From the NCBI RefSeq assembly GCF_003331145.1, contig NZ_QLVE01000002.1, forward strand, positions 124,001 through 188,000: 64,000 bases of DNA, read 5' to 3'. The position numbers and the translations under genes are program-made. The first letter of the stretch is position 1. Every line of letters starts with the position of its first letter. The notes beneath the pieces are model-generated. The model did not search any database. It was not told where the DNA came from and worked only from the letters and a program-made list of their open reading frames with translations. Below, piece by piece: positions 8,408 to 16,628 of this stretch. Source of the stretch: Exiguobacterium sp. TNDT2. Lineage in GTDB: Bacteria; Bacillota; Bacilli; Exiguobacteriales; Exiguobacteriaceae.

Positions 8408-9304
8408 TTGGTACGAGGGGAACTGCAACGAAAGCCAGAATGGCTAAAGATTAAACTGAATACGAACGAAACGTATACCGGTCTCAAAAAGATGATGCGT
8501 GAGAAAAATTTACATACGGTCTGTGAAGAAGCGAAATGTCCGAACATCCACGAATGTTGGGCTGTCCGCCGCACGGCGACGTTCATGATTCTCGGAAGCA
8601 TCTGTACGCGGGCCTGCCGCTTCTGCGCCGTCACGACAGGCAAGCCGAACGAGCTTGACTGGGAAGAACCGAAACGCGTCGCCGAATCGGTCCGTCTCAT
8701 GAATTTGAAGCACGTCGTCATCACAGCCGTCGCCCGCGACGACTTGAGCGATTACGGGGCGACCGTCTTCGCCGAGACGGTCCGCGCTGTCCGTAGCATG
8801 AACCCGGAGACGTCAATCGAGGTGCTCCCGTCCGATATGATGGGTGACTTCTCGGCGCTCCAGACGCTCATCGACGCCGGTCCAGACATCATGAACCACA
8901 ACTTGGAGACGGTCCGCCGCTTGACGCCGAGAGTCCGCGCCAAAGCAACGTACGACCGGACGCTTGAATTTTTAAAACGGTCGAAAGAACTGAACTCGGA
9001 CATCCCGACGAAGTCGTCCATCATGGTCGGACTCGGCGAGACGAAGGAAGAGTTGATTCAGGCGATGGACGACCTGCGGGCCCATCACGTCGATATCTTG
9101 ACGCTCGGCCAATACTTGCAGCCGACGAAGAAGCATCTTGACGTCGAGCGCTACTACCATCCAGAAGAGTTCGCCGAGTTAAAAGAGATCGCATTGGCGA
9201 AAGGCTTCTCCCATTGTGAGGCCGGACCGCTCGTTCGTTCCTCGTATCACGCGGACGAACAAGTCCACAAGGCGCGTCGTCATACGATGCTGCCAATCGA
9301 CTAA
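8408..9304 (+). CDS. lipA: Lipoyl synthase LipA
   Basis: LipA is a radical SAM enzyme that inserts two sulfurs into protein-bound octanoate. The auxiliary cluster cysteines are C39, C44 and C50; the radical SAM motif CTRACRFC gives C66, C70 and C73; the conserved RSSY is near the C-terminus. At 298 residues it matches Bacillus LipA closely along its length. It begins at TTG, decided by AAGGGGG at normal spacing and by no in-frame ATG before conserved sequence. lipM follows after 18 bases on the same strand. Confidence 0.97.
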   Translation: MVRGELQRKPEWLKIKLNTNETYTGLKKMMREKNLHTVCEEAKCPNIHECWAVRRTATFMILGSICTRACRFCAVTTGKPNELDWEEPKRVAESVRLMNLKHVVITAVARDDLSDYGATVFAETVRAVRSMNPETSIEVLPSDMMGDFSALQTLIDAGPDIMNHNLETVRRLTPRVRAKATYDRTLEFLKRSKELNSDIPTKSSIMVGLGETKEELIQAMDDLRAHHVDILTLGQYLQPTKKHLDVERYYHPEEFAELKEIALAKGFSHCEAGPLVRSSYHADEQVHKARRHTMLPID

Positions 9305-9322
9305 GAGAAAGAAGAGACCGAT

Positions 9323-10153
9323 ATGACTGGAACGACATGGCATTTGCTTCACACTGACCCGCTGTCCCCGGCCGAGAATATGGCCATCGATGAGGCCATC
9401 GCCGGCTGGGTCGCGCGCGGTGACGTAAAACCGACACTCCGTTTTTACGCCTGGACCCCGCACGCCATCAGCGTCGGACGCTTCCAACGGGCGACGCGCG
9501 ACCTCGATCGGGACGCGCTCACCTCGAACGGCATCCCGGTCGTCCGCCGTTTGACCGGCGGGCGGGCCGTCTTGCACGCGGACGAGCTGACGTATAGCGT
9601 CATTCTCCCTGAGACGATGCCGTCTTTGCCGACGAACGTCATCGAGAGCTATCGCCTCTTGACCGAAGGGGTACGTCGCGGCTATCACGCGCTCGGCGTC
9701 CCGGCCGAATTCTCGGTACCATTGACCGAGGCCGACCGCGAGGCACTCCGAAAGCCGAAGTCGGCCGTCTGCTTCGACGCCGCCTCGTACTATGAGCTCG
9801 CCGTCGACGGGAAGAAAATCGCCGGGAGCGCCCAAGTGCGCCATCAAGGCGCCGTCCTGCAGCACGGGTCGATTCCATTGTCGATTGACGATGACGTCCT
9901 GTTCGACTGCTTCAATCTCGAGGCTGATGCGAAGGCGGAGGCGAAAGCGCGCTTTGGTGACAAGGCAGTCTCCCTGAACAAGACGCTCGGCCGACCGGTC
10001 TCCTTCAATGAGGTCGCCGCGGCGTTCACGGACGGATTCCGCGACGCGTTCGATTTGACGTTCGAACCGCTGACGTTCACCGAGGCGCAACAACAAGAGA
10101 TTCAGGAGCTCGTCGCCAAGTATGAGAGTGATGAGTGGGTCTGGAAACGCTAA
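9323..10153 (+). CDS. lipM: Octanoyl-[acyl-carrier-protein]:GcvH octanoyltransferase LipM
   Basis: LipM takes octanoate from acyl carrier protein to GcvH, the first step of lipoate assembly in Bacillus-type organisms. The 276-residue protein has RRLTGGRAVLH (75-85), the catalytic cysteine C150 within SAVCFDAASYYE, and KKIAGSAQ, all typical of LipM. It follows lipA after 18 bases with its own AGAAAGAAG-type ribosome site. Together with lipA and the nearby lipL it completes the pathway. Its stop codon abuts a terminator. Confidence 0.95.
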   Translation: MTGTTWHLLHTDPLSPAENMAIDEAIAGWVARGDVKPTLRFYAWTPHAISVGRFQRATRDLDRDALTSNGIPVVRRLTGGRAVLHADELTYSVILPETMPSLPTNVIESYRLLTEGVRRGYHALGVPAEFSVPLTEADREALRKPKSAVCFDAASYYELAVDGKKIAGSAQVRHQGAVLQHGSIPLSIDDDVLFDCFNLEADAKAEAKARFGDKAVSLNKTLGRPVSFNEVAAAFTDGFRDAFDLTFEPLTFTEAQQQEIQELVAKYESDEWVWKR

Positions 10154-10180
10154 AAACGAGTCGCGAGACTCGTTTTTTGA
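10152..10180 (+). terminator. Intrinsic terminator of lipA-lipM
   Basis: ACGAGTC-GCGA-GACTCGT followed by TTTTTT, starting at the lipM stop. Confidence 0.85.
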
Positions 10181-10277
10181 TATAAAGGTTTCGAAAAGAG
10201 ATGGTCATCTTCTACTTAATCTTTTGAATCGTTCAGTCAACCAAAACAAAAACGGATGGCTTGTGCCATCCGCCTAG

Positions 10278-10805
10278 TCAATCATTCCGTTCCAATTGTT
10301 TTCGCTTCACGAGAAAACCGAGATATGGGAGACCGGTGAAGACGAGTCCAATCACCACCAGTGTTTGGACAATCCAGATGATCGCCTCGGCTGTACCCGA
10401 CCAATTTAATTGAAGTAACAGCATCAACCCGATTGAAATGACCAAGCAGATGAGCGCACCCCGCCCCATCGCCCGCTCGACTTGCCCATATTTCTCTTGG
10501 GTCGTCTGGCGATCCGTATAAAGAGGCGTCGCGTCCGGACTGCCTTTGAACACATGAATCTCATCGCCGGACGACGTGACATGTTCCCATCCGCTCGCGG
10601 CGAACAGTTCGAAGTAATCCTCGTCCGGCCGTTGGCGGTAATCGAGACTGTAGCGCACGTCCATCGGCTCCCCTTCGACGAGCGTATAGCCGAGCAGAGC
10701 GAACTTCTCTAAATGCCAGCCACGAGCTGCCATCTCCCCTAGCTTCTTCATTTCCCGTTCTTCGGCGAACGCCAGTCCCCAACTCGACATATATTTCCGT
10801 TTCAT
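10278..10805 (-). CDS. DUF2812 domain protein
   Basis: This 175-residue protein has a DUF2812-type N-terminal region (SWGLAFAEEREMKKLGEMAARGWHLE-like, given here only in part), then two membrane helices at about 117-134 and 138-158. Genes of this family usually follow a PadR regulator, as here: its ATG overlaps the padR stop by four bases. The function of the family is unknown; membrane location and strict pairing suggest a regulator-controlled envelope response. Confidence 0.82.
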   Translation of the reverse strand: MKRKYMSSWGLAFAEEREMKKLGEMAARGWHLEKFALLGYTLVEGEPMDVRYSLDYRQRPDEDYFELFAASGWEHVTSSGDEIHVFKGSPDATPLYTDRQTTQEKYGQVERAMGRGALICLVISIGLMLLLQLNWSGTAEAIIWIVQTLVVIGLVFTGLPYLGFLVKRKQLERND

Positions 10806-11134
10806 CGGTGTCCCTCCTCTTCTAAAATGAAGCGTGCATCATCAACGATTGCTTGCCGTCGTTTCAAGTCTTCCGCCACGAGGGCACGGCCTTGCGCCGT
10901 GATCACATAGCGTTTCTGCTTGCCGTCCCCGTCAATCGGTTCGATGAGTTGTGCGTTCACAAGCTTTTTGATAATCGTATACATCGACGCCGGGCCAATC
11001 TTGATTCGCCCGTTCGTCAACTCCTCGACGAACTGCATAATCAAGTAGCCGTGACGCGCCTCAGTCAAGGCGAGGAGAATGTAGAACATGCTGTCGGTCA
11101 ATTTTCCGAGCTCGATCGTATCGTTACGTGGCAT
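10802..11134 (-). CDS. PadR family transcriptional regulator
   Basis: This 110-residue winged-helix protein has the PadR pattern: FYILLALTEARHGYLI, then RIKIGPASMYTIIKKL as the recognition region. A strong AGGAGGTGG site precedes the ATG. It overlaps the DUF2812 gene by ATGA. Three similar operator-like repeats cover its promoter, so it very probably represses itself and its partner. The inducer is unknown. Confidence 0.92.
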   Translation of the reverse strand: MPRNDTIELGKLTDSMFYILLALTEARHGYLIMQFVEELTNGRIKIGPASMYTIIKKLVNAQLIEPIDGDGKQKRYVITAQGRALVAEDLKRRQAIVDDARFILEEEGHR

Positions 11135-11146
11135 CCCGCCACCTCC

Positions 11147-11215
11147 TATATCATTTATTGATATATCTTACCCTTAATATATATCGTTTAATGATATATG
11201 TCAATGAATGATATA
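11147..11215 (-). promoter_or_regulatory. padR promoter with three PadR-operator-like repeats
   Basis: On the minus strand: TTGACA (11204-11199), 17-base spacer, TATATT (11181-11176). Three 19-bp inverted repeats of the form TATATCA-N5-TGATATA lie at 11147-11165 (perfect arms), 11180-11198 (one mismatch; fills the spacer) and 11197-11215 (one mismatch; over the -35). Confidence 0.75.
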
Positions 11216-11242
11216 AAAAAAGCCGCAGACAATTCGTCTGCG
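11215..11242 (-). terminator. Terminator of the K+ channel / tandem-HD operon
   Basis: CGCAGAC-loop-GTCTGCG followed, on the minus strand, by a pure T run. It abuts the padR control region. Confidence 0.8.
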
Positions 11243-11248
11243 ACCTCG

Positions 11249-12376
11249 TTAAGTAGTGACGTAATCTAAATCGTGCAAGATGTACGCCAAGAAGAACAAC
11301 ATGCTCGGGTTCTCGTAGCGCATCTGCACTTTACGGAGTTGTTCACGATACGTGACCTCATATTCGGCCCCATTCATCTTCCGCTCCATGTTCATCTTGA
11401 TGAGCGCGTCGAGCTTGTCCATCATATCGACGAGCATGCCTTCATACGTGTCATCTTTCGAATCGGCCATATAGCGCCGGAACGCCGGCTGCATATAGTC
11501 CGGGAGGAGCGACAAGAGCGCCTCGCTCTCGGCCCGTTCGTATGCCTCGAATGCCGCACCGGTCTCGGCGGTCGAATGCTTAACCGGACCGAGCACGTCC
11601 CCGGTCACCCCTTCGACGAGGTCGTGACAGAGGAGACGCGCCGTCAGTTCAGCGACATCGACGTCGATGTCATATTTCTCGCGCTCCAACAACCCACTAA
11701 ACATGCCGAGCGCGGCAGCCCTGAAGCCGTGGATAGCATCATTGTCGTCAATTGTATTGAAGCGGCCTTTCCAACGCCGGACGCTGTCCATCCGCATGAC
11801 GTTCTCAATGAACGCCGCCACGTCGGTCTCCGCCTCGACTTGTTCATAGAGCCAGCGGACCGATTCGAGCGGATGTTCGCGCAATGCCGCTTTCATCTCT
11901 TCCGATTTCGCGACGAAATGGGGCGAGCCGTGTCCGACTTCCCGACGGACGAATAGCATCGCATCGAACGAGTCGATCCCATCGACGAGCCGTCCCTCGA
12001 ATGAGTCGTCCTCCGCCTCGACGAGGAAACGATAAAAATGCGGCCGGAGCGACTGTGACAGCAACTCGACGAGGCCGAGACTCGCTGTCCGCTCCATCCG
12101 TTCGATATGTTCTTTGAGCGTCGGCTCTTTTTTCGTCCGGTGCATAATCGGGCCGGTCTGCACTTCGTTCATATCATGAAATAGTGCCTTGCCAAGCACG
12201 TCGAGCAGGTTGACGTCATGTCCCCTGTTTTCTTCATAGTACGCCGCGATTAAGCTGAAGACGGCGACGCGGAAACTGTGGCTTGCCGCGTTGTCATGGT
12301 AATGCGGCGCATATTCGTCCCAGCGTTGTACGTTTTGCATGCGTGTCATCTTACGGATAAACGTTCCGTTATGCAT
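11249..12376 (-). CDS. Tandem HD-domain phosphohydrolase (YfbR-like repeats)
   Basis: 375 residues, made of two homologous halves. The first has HSFRVAVF (H33) and HD at 67-68; the second has HGFRAAAL (H216) and HD at 251-252. Each half also keeps the later aspartates (VDGIDSFDAML; VDMMDKLDALI). Single-repeat YfbR proteins are 5'-nucleotidases; the substrate here is unknown. The ATG at 12376 shares one base with the K+ channel stop (TGATG) and has GGAGG at the right distance; the in-frame codon upstream at 12406 would overlap the channel gene and lacks a site. Confidence 0.8.
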   Translation of the reverse strand: MHNGTFIRKMTRMQNVQRWDEYAPHYHDNAASHSFRVAVFSLIAAYYEENRGHDVNLLDVLGKALFHDMNEVQTGPIMHRTKKEPTLKEHIERMERTASLGLVELLSQSLRPHFYRFLVEAEDDSFEGRLVDGIDSFDAMLFVRREVGHGSPHFVAKSEEMKAALREHPLESVRWLYEQVEAETDVAAFIENVMRMDSVRRWKGRFNTIDDNDAIHGFRAAALGMFSGLLEREKYDIDVDVAELTARLLCHDLVEGVTGDVLGPVKHSTAETGAAFEAYERAESEALLSLLPDYMQPAFRRYMADSKDDTYEGMLVDMMDKLDALIKMNMERKMNGAEYEVTYREQLRKVQMRYENPSMLFFLAYILHDLDYVTT

Positions 12377-13407
12377 CAAATTCCTCCTTGGTTCAGTCGT
12401 TCCCACGAGTCGTCATGACAGACGATATAGAGCATGTCGTTCGCCTGAAGCGGTGTATCGAGCACCGTCGCGTAATCGAGACGGTCGTTGACAGCGATTA
12501 ATGTGACGCCTTGGCGTAACAGTTCTTCGGTAGCGGTCCGGACCGTCGTCCATTCCGGTTTCGGCGCGAGCGCTTGGATATTGCCGCCCGACTGTTTGCT
12601 GAGCAACTGACGGAAAATCGATGTCGTCCCCGGCTGCAGCGTCGCTTTCGCCATGAGGAGTGACACCGAGTCGTTCGCAAGAATAAAGTCGTCGATTCGG
12701 ACGTGTTTGAACTTCGAGATATTTCGTTCTTCGCATACCTCGACGACCGTATGCAAGTCGACGCCACGTTCAGACGACAGCGCCTCGACCGCTGACGCGA
12801 TGAGCAATGATTTCCCGTCGGCGAGGAGTGTCTCCGTGATGCTCGCATCCGCGAAGATGGCGACCCGGCGCGCCTTTAAAATATTGGCCTGCAAGAGTAC
12901 GGCCTCATCCGACGCGTCACCGTGGACGAAGTGGACGTTGTCGTGGTCGTACGGTTCTTCCTTCAACTGATCGATTAAGACGATCTCAGCCTTCGGCTCA
13001 TAGACGAGCACTTCATCAATCGCTTTTTTCGTCTTCGGCGACCAACCGATATAGACGTAATGCCCTTCTCCTCGATACACTAACTTCCCCTCCCGTTTTA
13101 ACCGTTGAAACGTCGCACCGACTTCAACGAGTTTTCCAATCAACGCCCCGATAATCCCAATCCCGAACAGGAACAAGAAAATCCCGAGCCAACGTCCCGC
13201 GACCGATGTCGGGAAAAAGTCACCGTATCCGACGGTCGTGAGCGTCGTCATCGTCCACCAGAACGAGTCGAACATCGACGGGAACGTCTCCGGCTCGAGC
13301 ACAAACCCGAGGAGGGTACCCGTCAAGATGATGACGAGCGATGCCAAGACGACGTTCAAAAATGATAATTTCGATAATCCGCGCCAGACGCGAAAAAAGA
13401 TATGCAC
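12376..13407 (-). CDS. Two-TM potassium channel with RCK/TrkA-N domain (YugO-like)
   Basis: Two transmembrane helices flank a pore loop with the selectivity filter TTVGYGD (57-63), followed by a cytoplasmic Rossmann RCK domain and a C-terminal RCK_C-like region: the layout of MthK/YugO channels. I place the start at GTG 13407, which has GGAGGG upstream and begins just before the first helix. A longer frame to 13512 would collide with the divergent gene at 13511. Coupled to the tandem-HD gene and divergent from the ATP-grasp operon. Confidence 0.88.
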   Translation of the reverse strand: MHIFFRVWRGLSKLSFLNVVLASLVIILTGTLLGFVLEPETFPSMFDSFWWTMTTLTTVGYGDFFPTSVAGRWLGIFLFLFGIGIIGALIGKLVEVGATFQRLKREGKLVYRGEGHYVYIGWSPKTKKAIDEVLVYEPKAEIVLIDQLKEEPYDHDNVHFVHGDASDEAVLLQANILKARRVAIFADASITETLLADGKSLLIASAVEALSSERGVDLHTVVEVCEERNISKFKHVRIDDFILANDSVSLLMAKATLQPGTTSIFRQLLSKQSGGNIQALAPKPEWTTVRTATEELLRQGVTLIAVNDRLDYATVLDTPLQANDMLYIVCHDDSWERLNQGGI

Positions 13408-13510
13408 AGAAAATTCCCTCCGTTTCCTATATACTAGAGACAACTTACTTGTTTTACGAAACCACCTCACGTTCGGTTCCGTATAGAAAGAAAAAAGAAA
13501 GGACGACGTC

Positions 13511-13969
13511 ATGAACTCAATCGTGTTAGAATATCGACTTTATAAAAATGAACTTTCCTTCGAGCCACTTTACCATTATACATCGCTCGGCCTCGATGAA
13601 GTACTCGCCCGCCGTGAATGCGAATTTTTTGTCAAGGACGGGATGACCTACAAACAGCGCTCGTCCGCGCTCGAAGGCGAGCAATACTTCTTGATTTACG
13701 TCGACCGCTACACGGAAGGACCCGTCGACAAGCATGAGACGACCGACATCAAAGTCGAGATTCGAACGCTCGACGACCGGTTCGACAATCCGATGCTCGA
13801 GGCGTATTACGTCGACCGTCATCTCGACGCACTCGCCATGCTCGGCAGTCAGTACTTGTACGTCGCCGGCAAAGAATATGAGCGCGATTCGGCCGAGACG
13901 GACGAAGATCGTGGCGTCTATGTCATTTACGTCACCCCTACAGGTTATACATTGGAGGAATCAACATGA
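13511..13969 (+). CDS. Conserved-looking protein of unknown function
   Basis: This is a 152-residue soluble, acidic protein with no signal peptide or membrane helix. I do not recognise its family. An AAAGGACG-type site precedes the ATG. Its stop overlaps the next start by ATGA, and the two following junctions are built the same way, so it is a stable member of a four-gene operon with a lipoprotein, an ATP-grasp ligase and a DUF350 protein. Possibly an adaptor or substrate-binding partner; that is inference. Confidence 0.75.
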   Translation: MNSIVLEYRLYKNELSFEPLYHYTSLGLDEVLARRECEFFVKDGMTYKQRSSALEGEQYFLIYVDRYTEGPVDKHETTDIKVEIRTLDDRFDNPMLEAYYVDRHLDALAMLGSQYLYVAGKEYERDSAETDEDRGVYVIYVTPTGYTLEEST

Positions 13970-14331
13970 AGACAAGCAAAAAAATCTTGAGCGGTCTGTC
14001 AGCCGCGGTATTAACCGCTTCACTCGCGGCGTGTGGCACCGACGAAACCGAACAAGCAACGTTACCGGAAGAACCGACGGGCTATGAGTGCGACGATTGG
14101 GACTGGGATGATGAGACGGAGTCATATTACTGTGACGACGAGCGCTCCCCTCACTTCGGGAGCTTCTTCTTACTCGGTAGCCTGTTCAATTCAAAGAGTG
14201 CATTGAAGAACTCCTCGTCTTATAAGAATTACCGTTCGAATGGCGGCGCCAGCAGCATCACTCCGAACCGCTCAAACTCAGGATCGAACTCGGGACTCGG
14301 TAGCGGCTCAAAAGGCGGCTTTGGGGGATGA
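13966..14331 (+). CDS. Small lipoprotein with acidic head and Gly/Ser/Asn tail
   Basis: 121 residues. The signal peptide ends in lipobox SLAAC with C23 as the lipidated residue. An acidic, aromatic stretch with two cysteines (ECDDWDWDDE ... YYCDDE) follows, then a basic, serine/asparagine-rich segment and a glycine-rich end (GSGSKGGFGG). It resembles in style the YgiB/YjfM-type (DUF1190) partners of glutathionylspermidine-synthase-like genes, but I cannot assert homology. It overlaps both neighbours by ATGA. Confidence 0.75.
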   Translation: MKTSKKILSGLSAAVLTASLAACGTDETEQATLPEEPTGYECDDWDWDDETESYYCDDERSPHFGSFFLLGSLFNSKSALKNSSSYKNYRSNGGASSITPNRSNSGSNSGLGSGSKGGFGG

Positions 14332-15551
14332 AGCGAGACGCACTGTTTGGCCAAATTCCTTTCTTTTGGCCGGACTTGAACGACGAAGAATACGCCCTTT
14401 ACGACTGTCTCTCCATGTCGGATGACGCGGTGAGGCAGATTCGAAAGGCGACGCGTGACGTCGATGCGATTTTTCGTAAGACGAACCGCCTACTTCGGAC
14501 GCTCCCGGACGATACGCTCCGCCTGCTCGGTTATCCCGAGGCGAGCCTGCCGTTCGTCCGGGACAAGGCGCTGCCGCAAGAGACGATTATCGGTCGCTAT
14601 GACTGGATCGTCAAAGACGGCATTATCAAGTTGATGGAATTCAATGCCGATACACCGACGTTCATCAAAGAACTGTTCGACGTGAACGGCTATGTGACGA
14701 CAGAATTCGGGCTCGACGACCCGAACGCGGCGTCGACTGCTGAGCTCAAGACCGAATTGCGAAAAGCCGTCATCGCAGCGTGGCAACGACTCGACCGGGA
14801 TGGGACACCGAAAATCGTCTTCACGGCCCACGATGACAACATCGAGGACAAATGGACGACGCGCTTCCTTCAAGAGACGCTCGATTTACCGTCCGAATTC
14901 GTCCCGCTCGACCGATTGCTCGTCGATGCGGACGGCGTTTTCACACCGTCCGGGGAAAAAGTCGACGTATTATATCGTCAGACGTATCCGATCGAGCACC
15001 TGGTCGACGACCGGGCACCCAATGGTGACTTGATTGGCATCCGCCTGCTTGAACTGAACGCAGCCAAACACGTCTCGTTACTCAATCCGCTCTCGGCATT
15101 CCTCATGCAGTCCAAAGGCGTCCAAGCGCTCATTTGGGAACTGTATGAGGCCGATACATATTTCGACGAAGCGGAGCGTTCTATCATCGAGACGTATTTT
15201 TTACCGACGTATCTCGAGGCCGAGCCGTTTATCGGCCAGAGCGCATACGTACAAAAGCCCGCCTTCGGCCGAGAAGGCGACTCGGTCATCCTATACGACC
15301 AGGCCGGTGTCCCGTTCCATAAAGAGGCGCTCCAGACGTACGCGGACGAGACGGCGGTGTATCAACAGTTCATCGAGCTGCCGACCCGTCTGACGAACAC
15401 GGTCAACGGTCCGCTCAAGACGCACTACATGGTCGGCTGTTTTTGCTTGAACGGCCATCCGTCCGCTCTCGGCGTCCGCGCCGGCAGCATGATTACGAAC
15501 AATCAGTCTTACTACTTAGCCATTGGCATAAAAAAGGAGAATAACTTATGA
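14328..15551 (+). CDS. Glutathionylspermidine-synthase-like ATP-grasp ligase (YgiC/YjfC family)
   Basis: 407 residues with the synthetase hallmarks EFNADTPT (104-111) and KPAFGREG (310-317), the ATP/Mg-binding segments of the C-terminal domain of glutathionylspermidine synthase. The amidase half of the bifunctional enterobacterial enzyme is absent. Relatives are thought to form an amide bond between a peptide or protein carboxylate and an amine; the true substrates are unknown. Overlaps of four bases with the lipoprotein gene and the DUF350 gene show tight coupling. Confidence 0.88.
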   Translation: MKRDALFGQIPFFWPDLNDEEYALYDCLSMSDDAVRQIRKATRDVDAIFRKTNRLLRTLPDDTLRLLGYPEASLPFVRDKALPQETIIGRYDWIVKDGIIKLMEFNADTPTFIKELFDVNGYVTTEFGLDDPNAASTAELKTELRKAVIAAWQRLDRDGTPKIVFTAHDDNIEDKWTTRFLQETLDLPSEFVPLDRLLVDADGVFTPSGEKVDVLYRQTYPIEHLVDDRAPNGDLIGIRLLELNAAKHVSLLNPLSAFLMQSKGVQALIWELYEADTYFDEAERSIIETYFLPTYLEAEPFIGQSAYVQKPAFGREGDSVILYDQAGVPFHKEALQTYADETAVYQQFIELPTRLTNTVNGPLKTHYMVGCFCLNGHPSALGVRAGSMITNNQSYYLAIGIKKENNL

Positions 15552-15961
15552 CGTTCATCACGCTCGATTCCATCTTGAGCTTCCTCGCTCACCTCGGCAC
15601 AGGGTTTGGCCTGATTTTAGCCGGACTCGTCGTCTTCGCACTGACGACGAAGTATTCGGAACGTAAATTGATTAAAGAAGGTAACGTCGCCGTTGCCTTG
15701 AAACTTTGGGGGAAAGCGATTGGACTCGCCATCGTCATCTACACGGTGTGGGCGAACAGTGTTAACCTGCTCGACGCCTTCATCTGGGGACTCGTGGGGA
15801 TTCTCGCTCAAGTGCTCGCCTTCTGGACGTTCGAATACGTGCTGACGCCAGGCGTGAACTTAGAGAAAGAAGTCGAGAACGGTAACCTCGCCATCGGGAT
15901 TAGCCTGTTCTCCGCCTCACTCGTCGTCGGCATCATCGTCGCCGCGAGCTTGACGTACTGA
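15548..15961 (+). CDS. DUF350 membrane protein (YjfL-like)
   Basis: 137 residues with four predicted helices in two similar halves. Each half carries a polar segment with a conserved GN (LIKEGNVAVAL and VENGNLAIGI), as is typical of DUF350. Such proteins are regularly encoded beside glutathionylspermidine-synthase-like ligases and are sometimes proposed to act in membrane or stress functions. It is the last gene of the operon and is followed by a weak hairpin. Confidence 0.88.
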   Translation: MTFITLDSILSFLAHLGTGFGLILAGLVVFALTTKYSERKLIKEGNVAVALKLWGKAIGLAIVIYTVWANSVNLLDAFIWGLVGILAQVLAFWTFEYVLTPGVNLEKEVENGNLAIGISLFSASLVVGIIVAASLTY

Positions 15962-15965
15962 AATA

Positions 15966-15999
15966 AGCCCATGCACTCATAGAGAGTCATGGGCTGTTC
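15966..15999 (+). terminator. Weak terminator after the DUF350 gene
   Basis: AGCCCATG pairs with CATGGGCT around a 14-base loop; the following T run is short, so read-through into 16018 is possible. Confidence 0.5.
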
Positions 16000-16017
16000 T
16001 TATAAAGGAGGGACGAA

Positions 16018-16566
16018 ATGTCTACACGTGGACTTCTCATCTTGCTGCTAGGCATGCTCACTGTCATCACTATTTCCGTGACCGCCGGAATCCAATCGTA
16101 CAACGATGAACAAGAAAAGCAAGCATCCGAACAAGTACAACAAGCATTGAACGACCAGATGACGGCCCAAGGGTGGTCTGCTTACGAATACCATAAATTA
16201 GAAGGATCGACCGTCACGCTATTCACGAACGCAGACGACACGATTCTCGGTCTAGGCATCATGAAAACGAACGGTGAGTTTAGTAGCTCGACCCGTGACA
16301 CAATTGAAGAAACACCATTCGACTGGGTTCATCTTGGCAATGGAACAGACGAATATCTTGGAGTTCGGTTGAACAATCAACCGGAAGACGTCGTGTACTT
16401 ACGGTTAAAGAATTCCGGTTGGAGTAAAACCTACATGGTCAATGATCCTCAAGACGAAGGGTATGTCAGGACTTACTTGATTACTCTAGAGAAGGCGCTA
16501 CTTGGCGACTGGACAATCGAAACGCTCGACCGCGAAAAAAATGTGCTTCATTCAACACAACTATAA
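16018..16566 (+). CDS. Secreted or membrane-anchored protein, unknown
   Basis: 182 residues: an N-terminal hydrophobic segment (residues 6-24), then a soluble outside domain without cysteines. The hydrophobic stretch looks like an uncleaved anchor. An AAAGGAGGG site gives a firm start. Base composition is slightly richer in A/T than in the operon before it. I do not recognise the family. It may be transcribed by read-through from the DUF350 operon. Confidence 0.75.
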   Translation: MSTRGLLILLLGMLTVITISVTAGIQSYNDEQEKQASEQVQQALNDQMTAQGWSAYEYHKLEGSTVTLFTNADDTILGLGIMKTNGEFSSSTRDTIEETPFDWVHLGNGTDEYLGVRLNNQPEDVVYLRLKNSGWSKTYMVNDPQDEGYVRTYLITLEKALLGDWTIETLDREKNVLHSTQL

Positions 16567-16594
16567 AAAACCGCAAACCAACAACGGTCTGCGG
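16565..16594 (-). terminator. Terminator of hmp
   Basis: CCGCAGACC pairs with GGTTTGCGG (one wobble) and is followed on the minus strand by TTTTTT. Confidence 0.7.
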
Positions 16595-16599
16595 TGATA

Positions 16600-16628
16600 C
16601 GACGACTGTTTTCGCAGTCGTCTTTTCT
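16600..16628 (+). terminator. Terminator of the 16018 gene
   Basis: GACGACTG pairs with CAGTCGTC and is followed by TTTTCTT on the plus strand. Confidence 0.75.

Noticed and set aside
13408-13512. 35-residue N-terminal extension of the K+ channel
   Set aside because: It would overlap the start of the divergent gene at 13511, whereas GTG 13407 has GGAGGG and begins just before the first helix.
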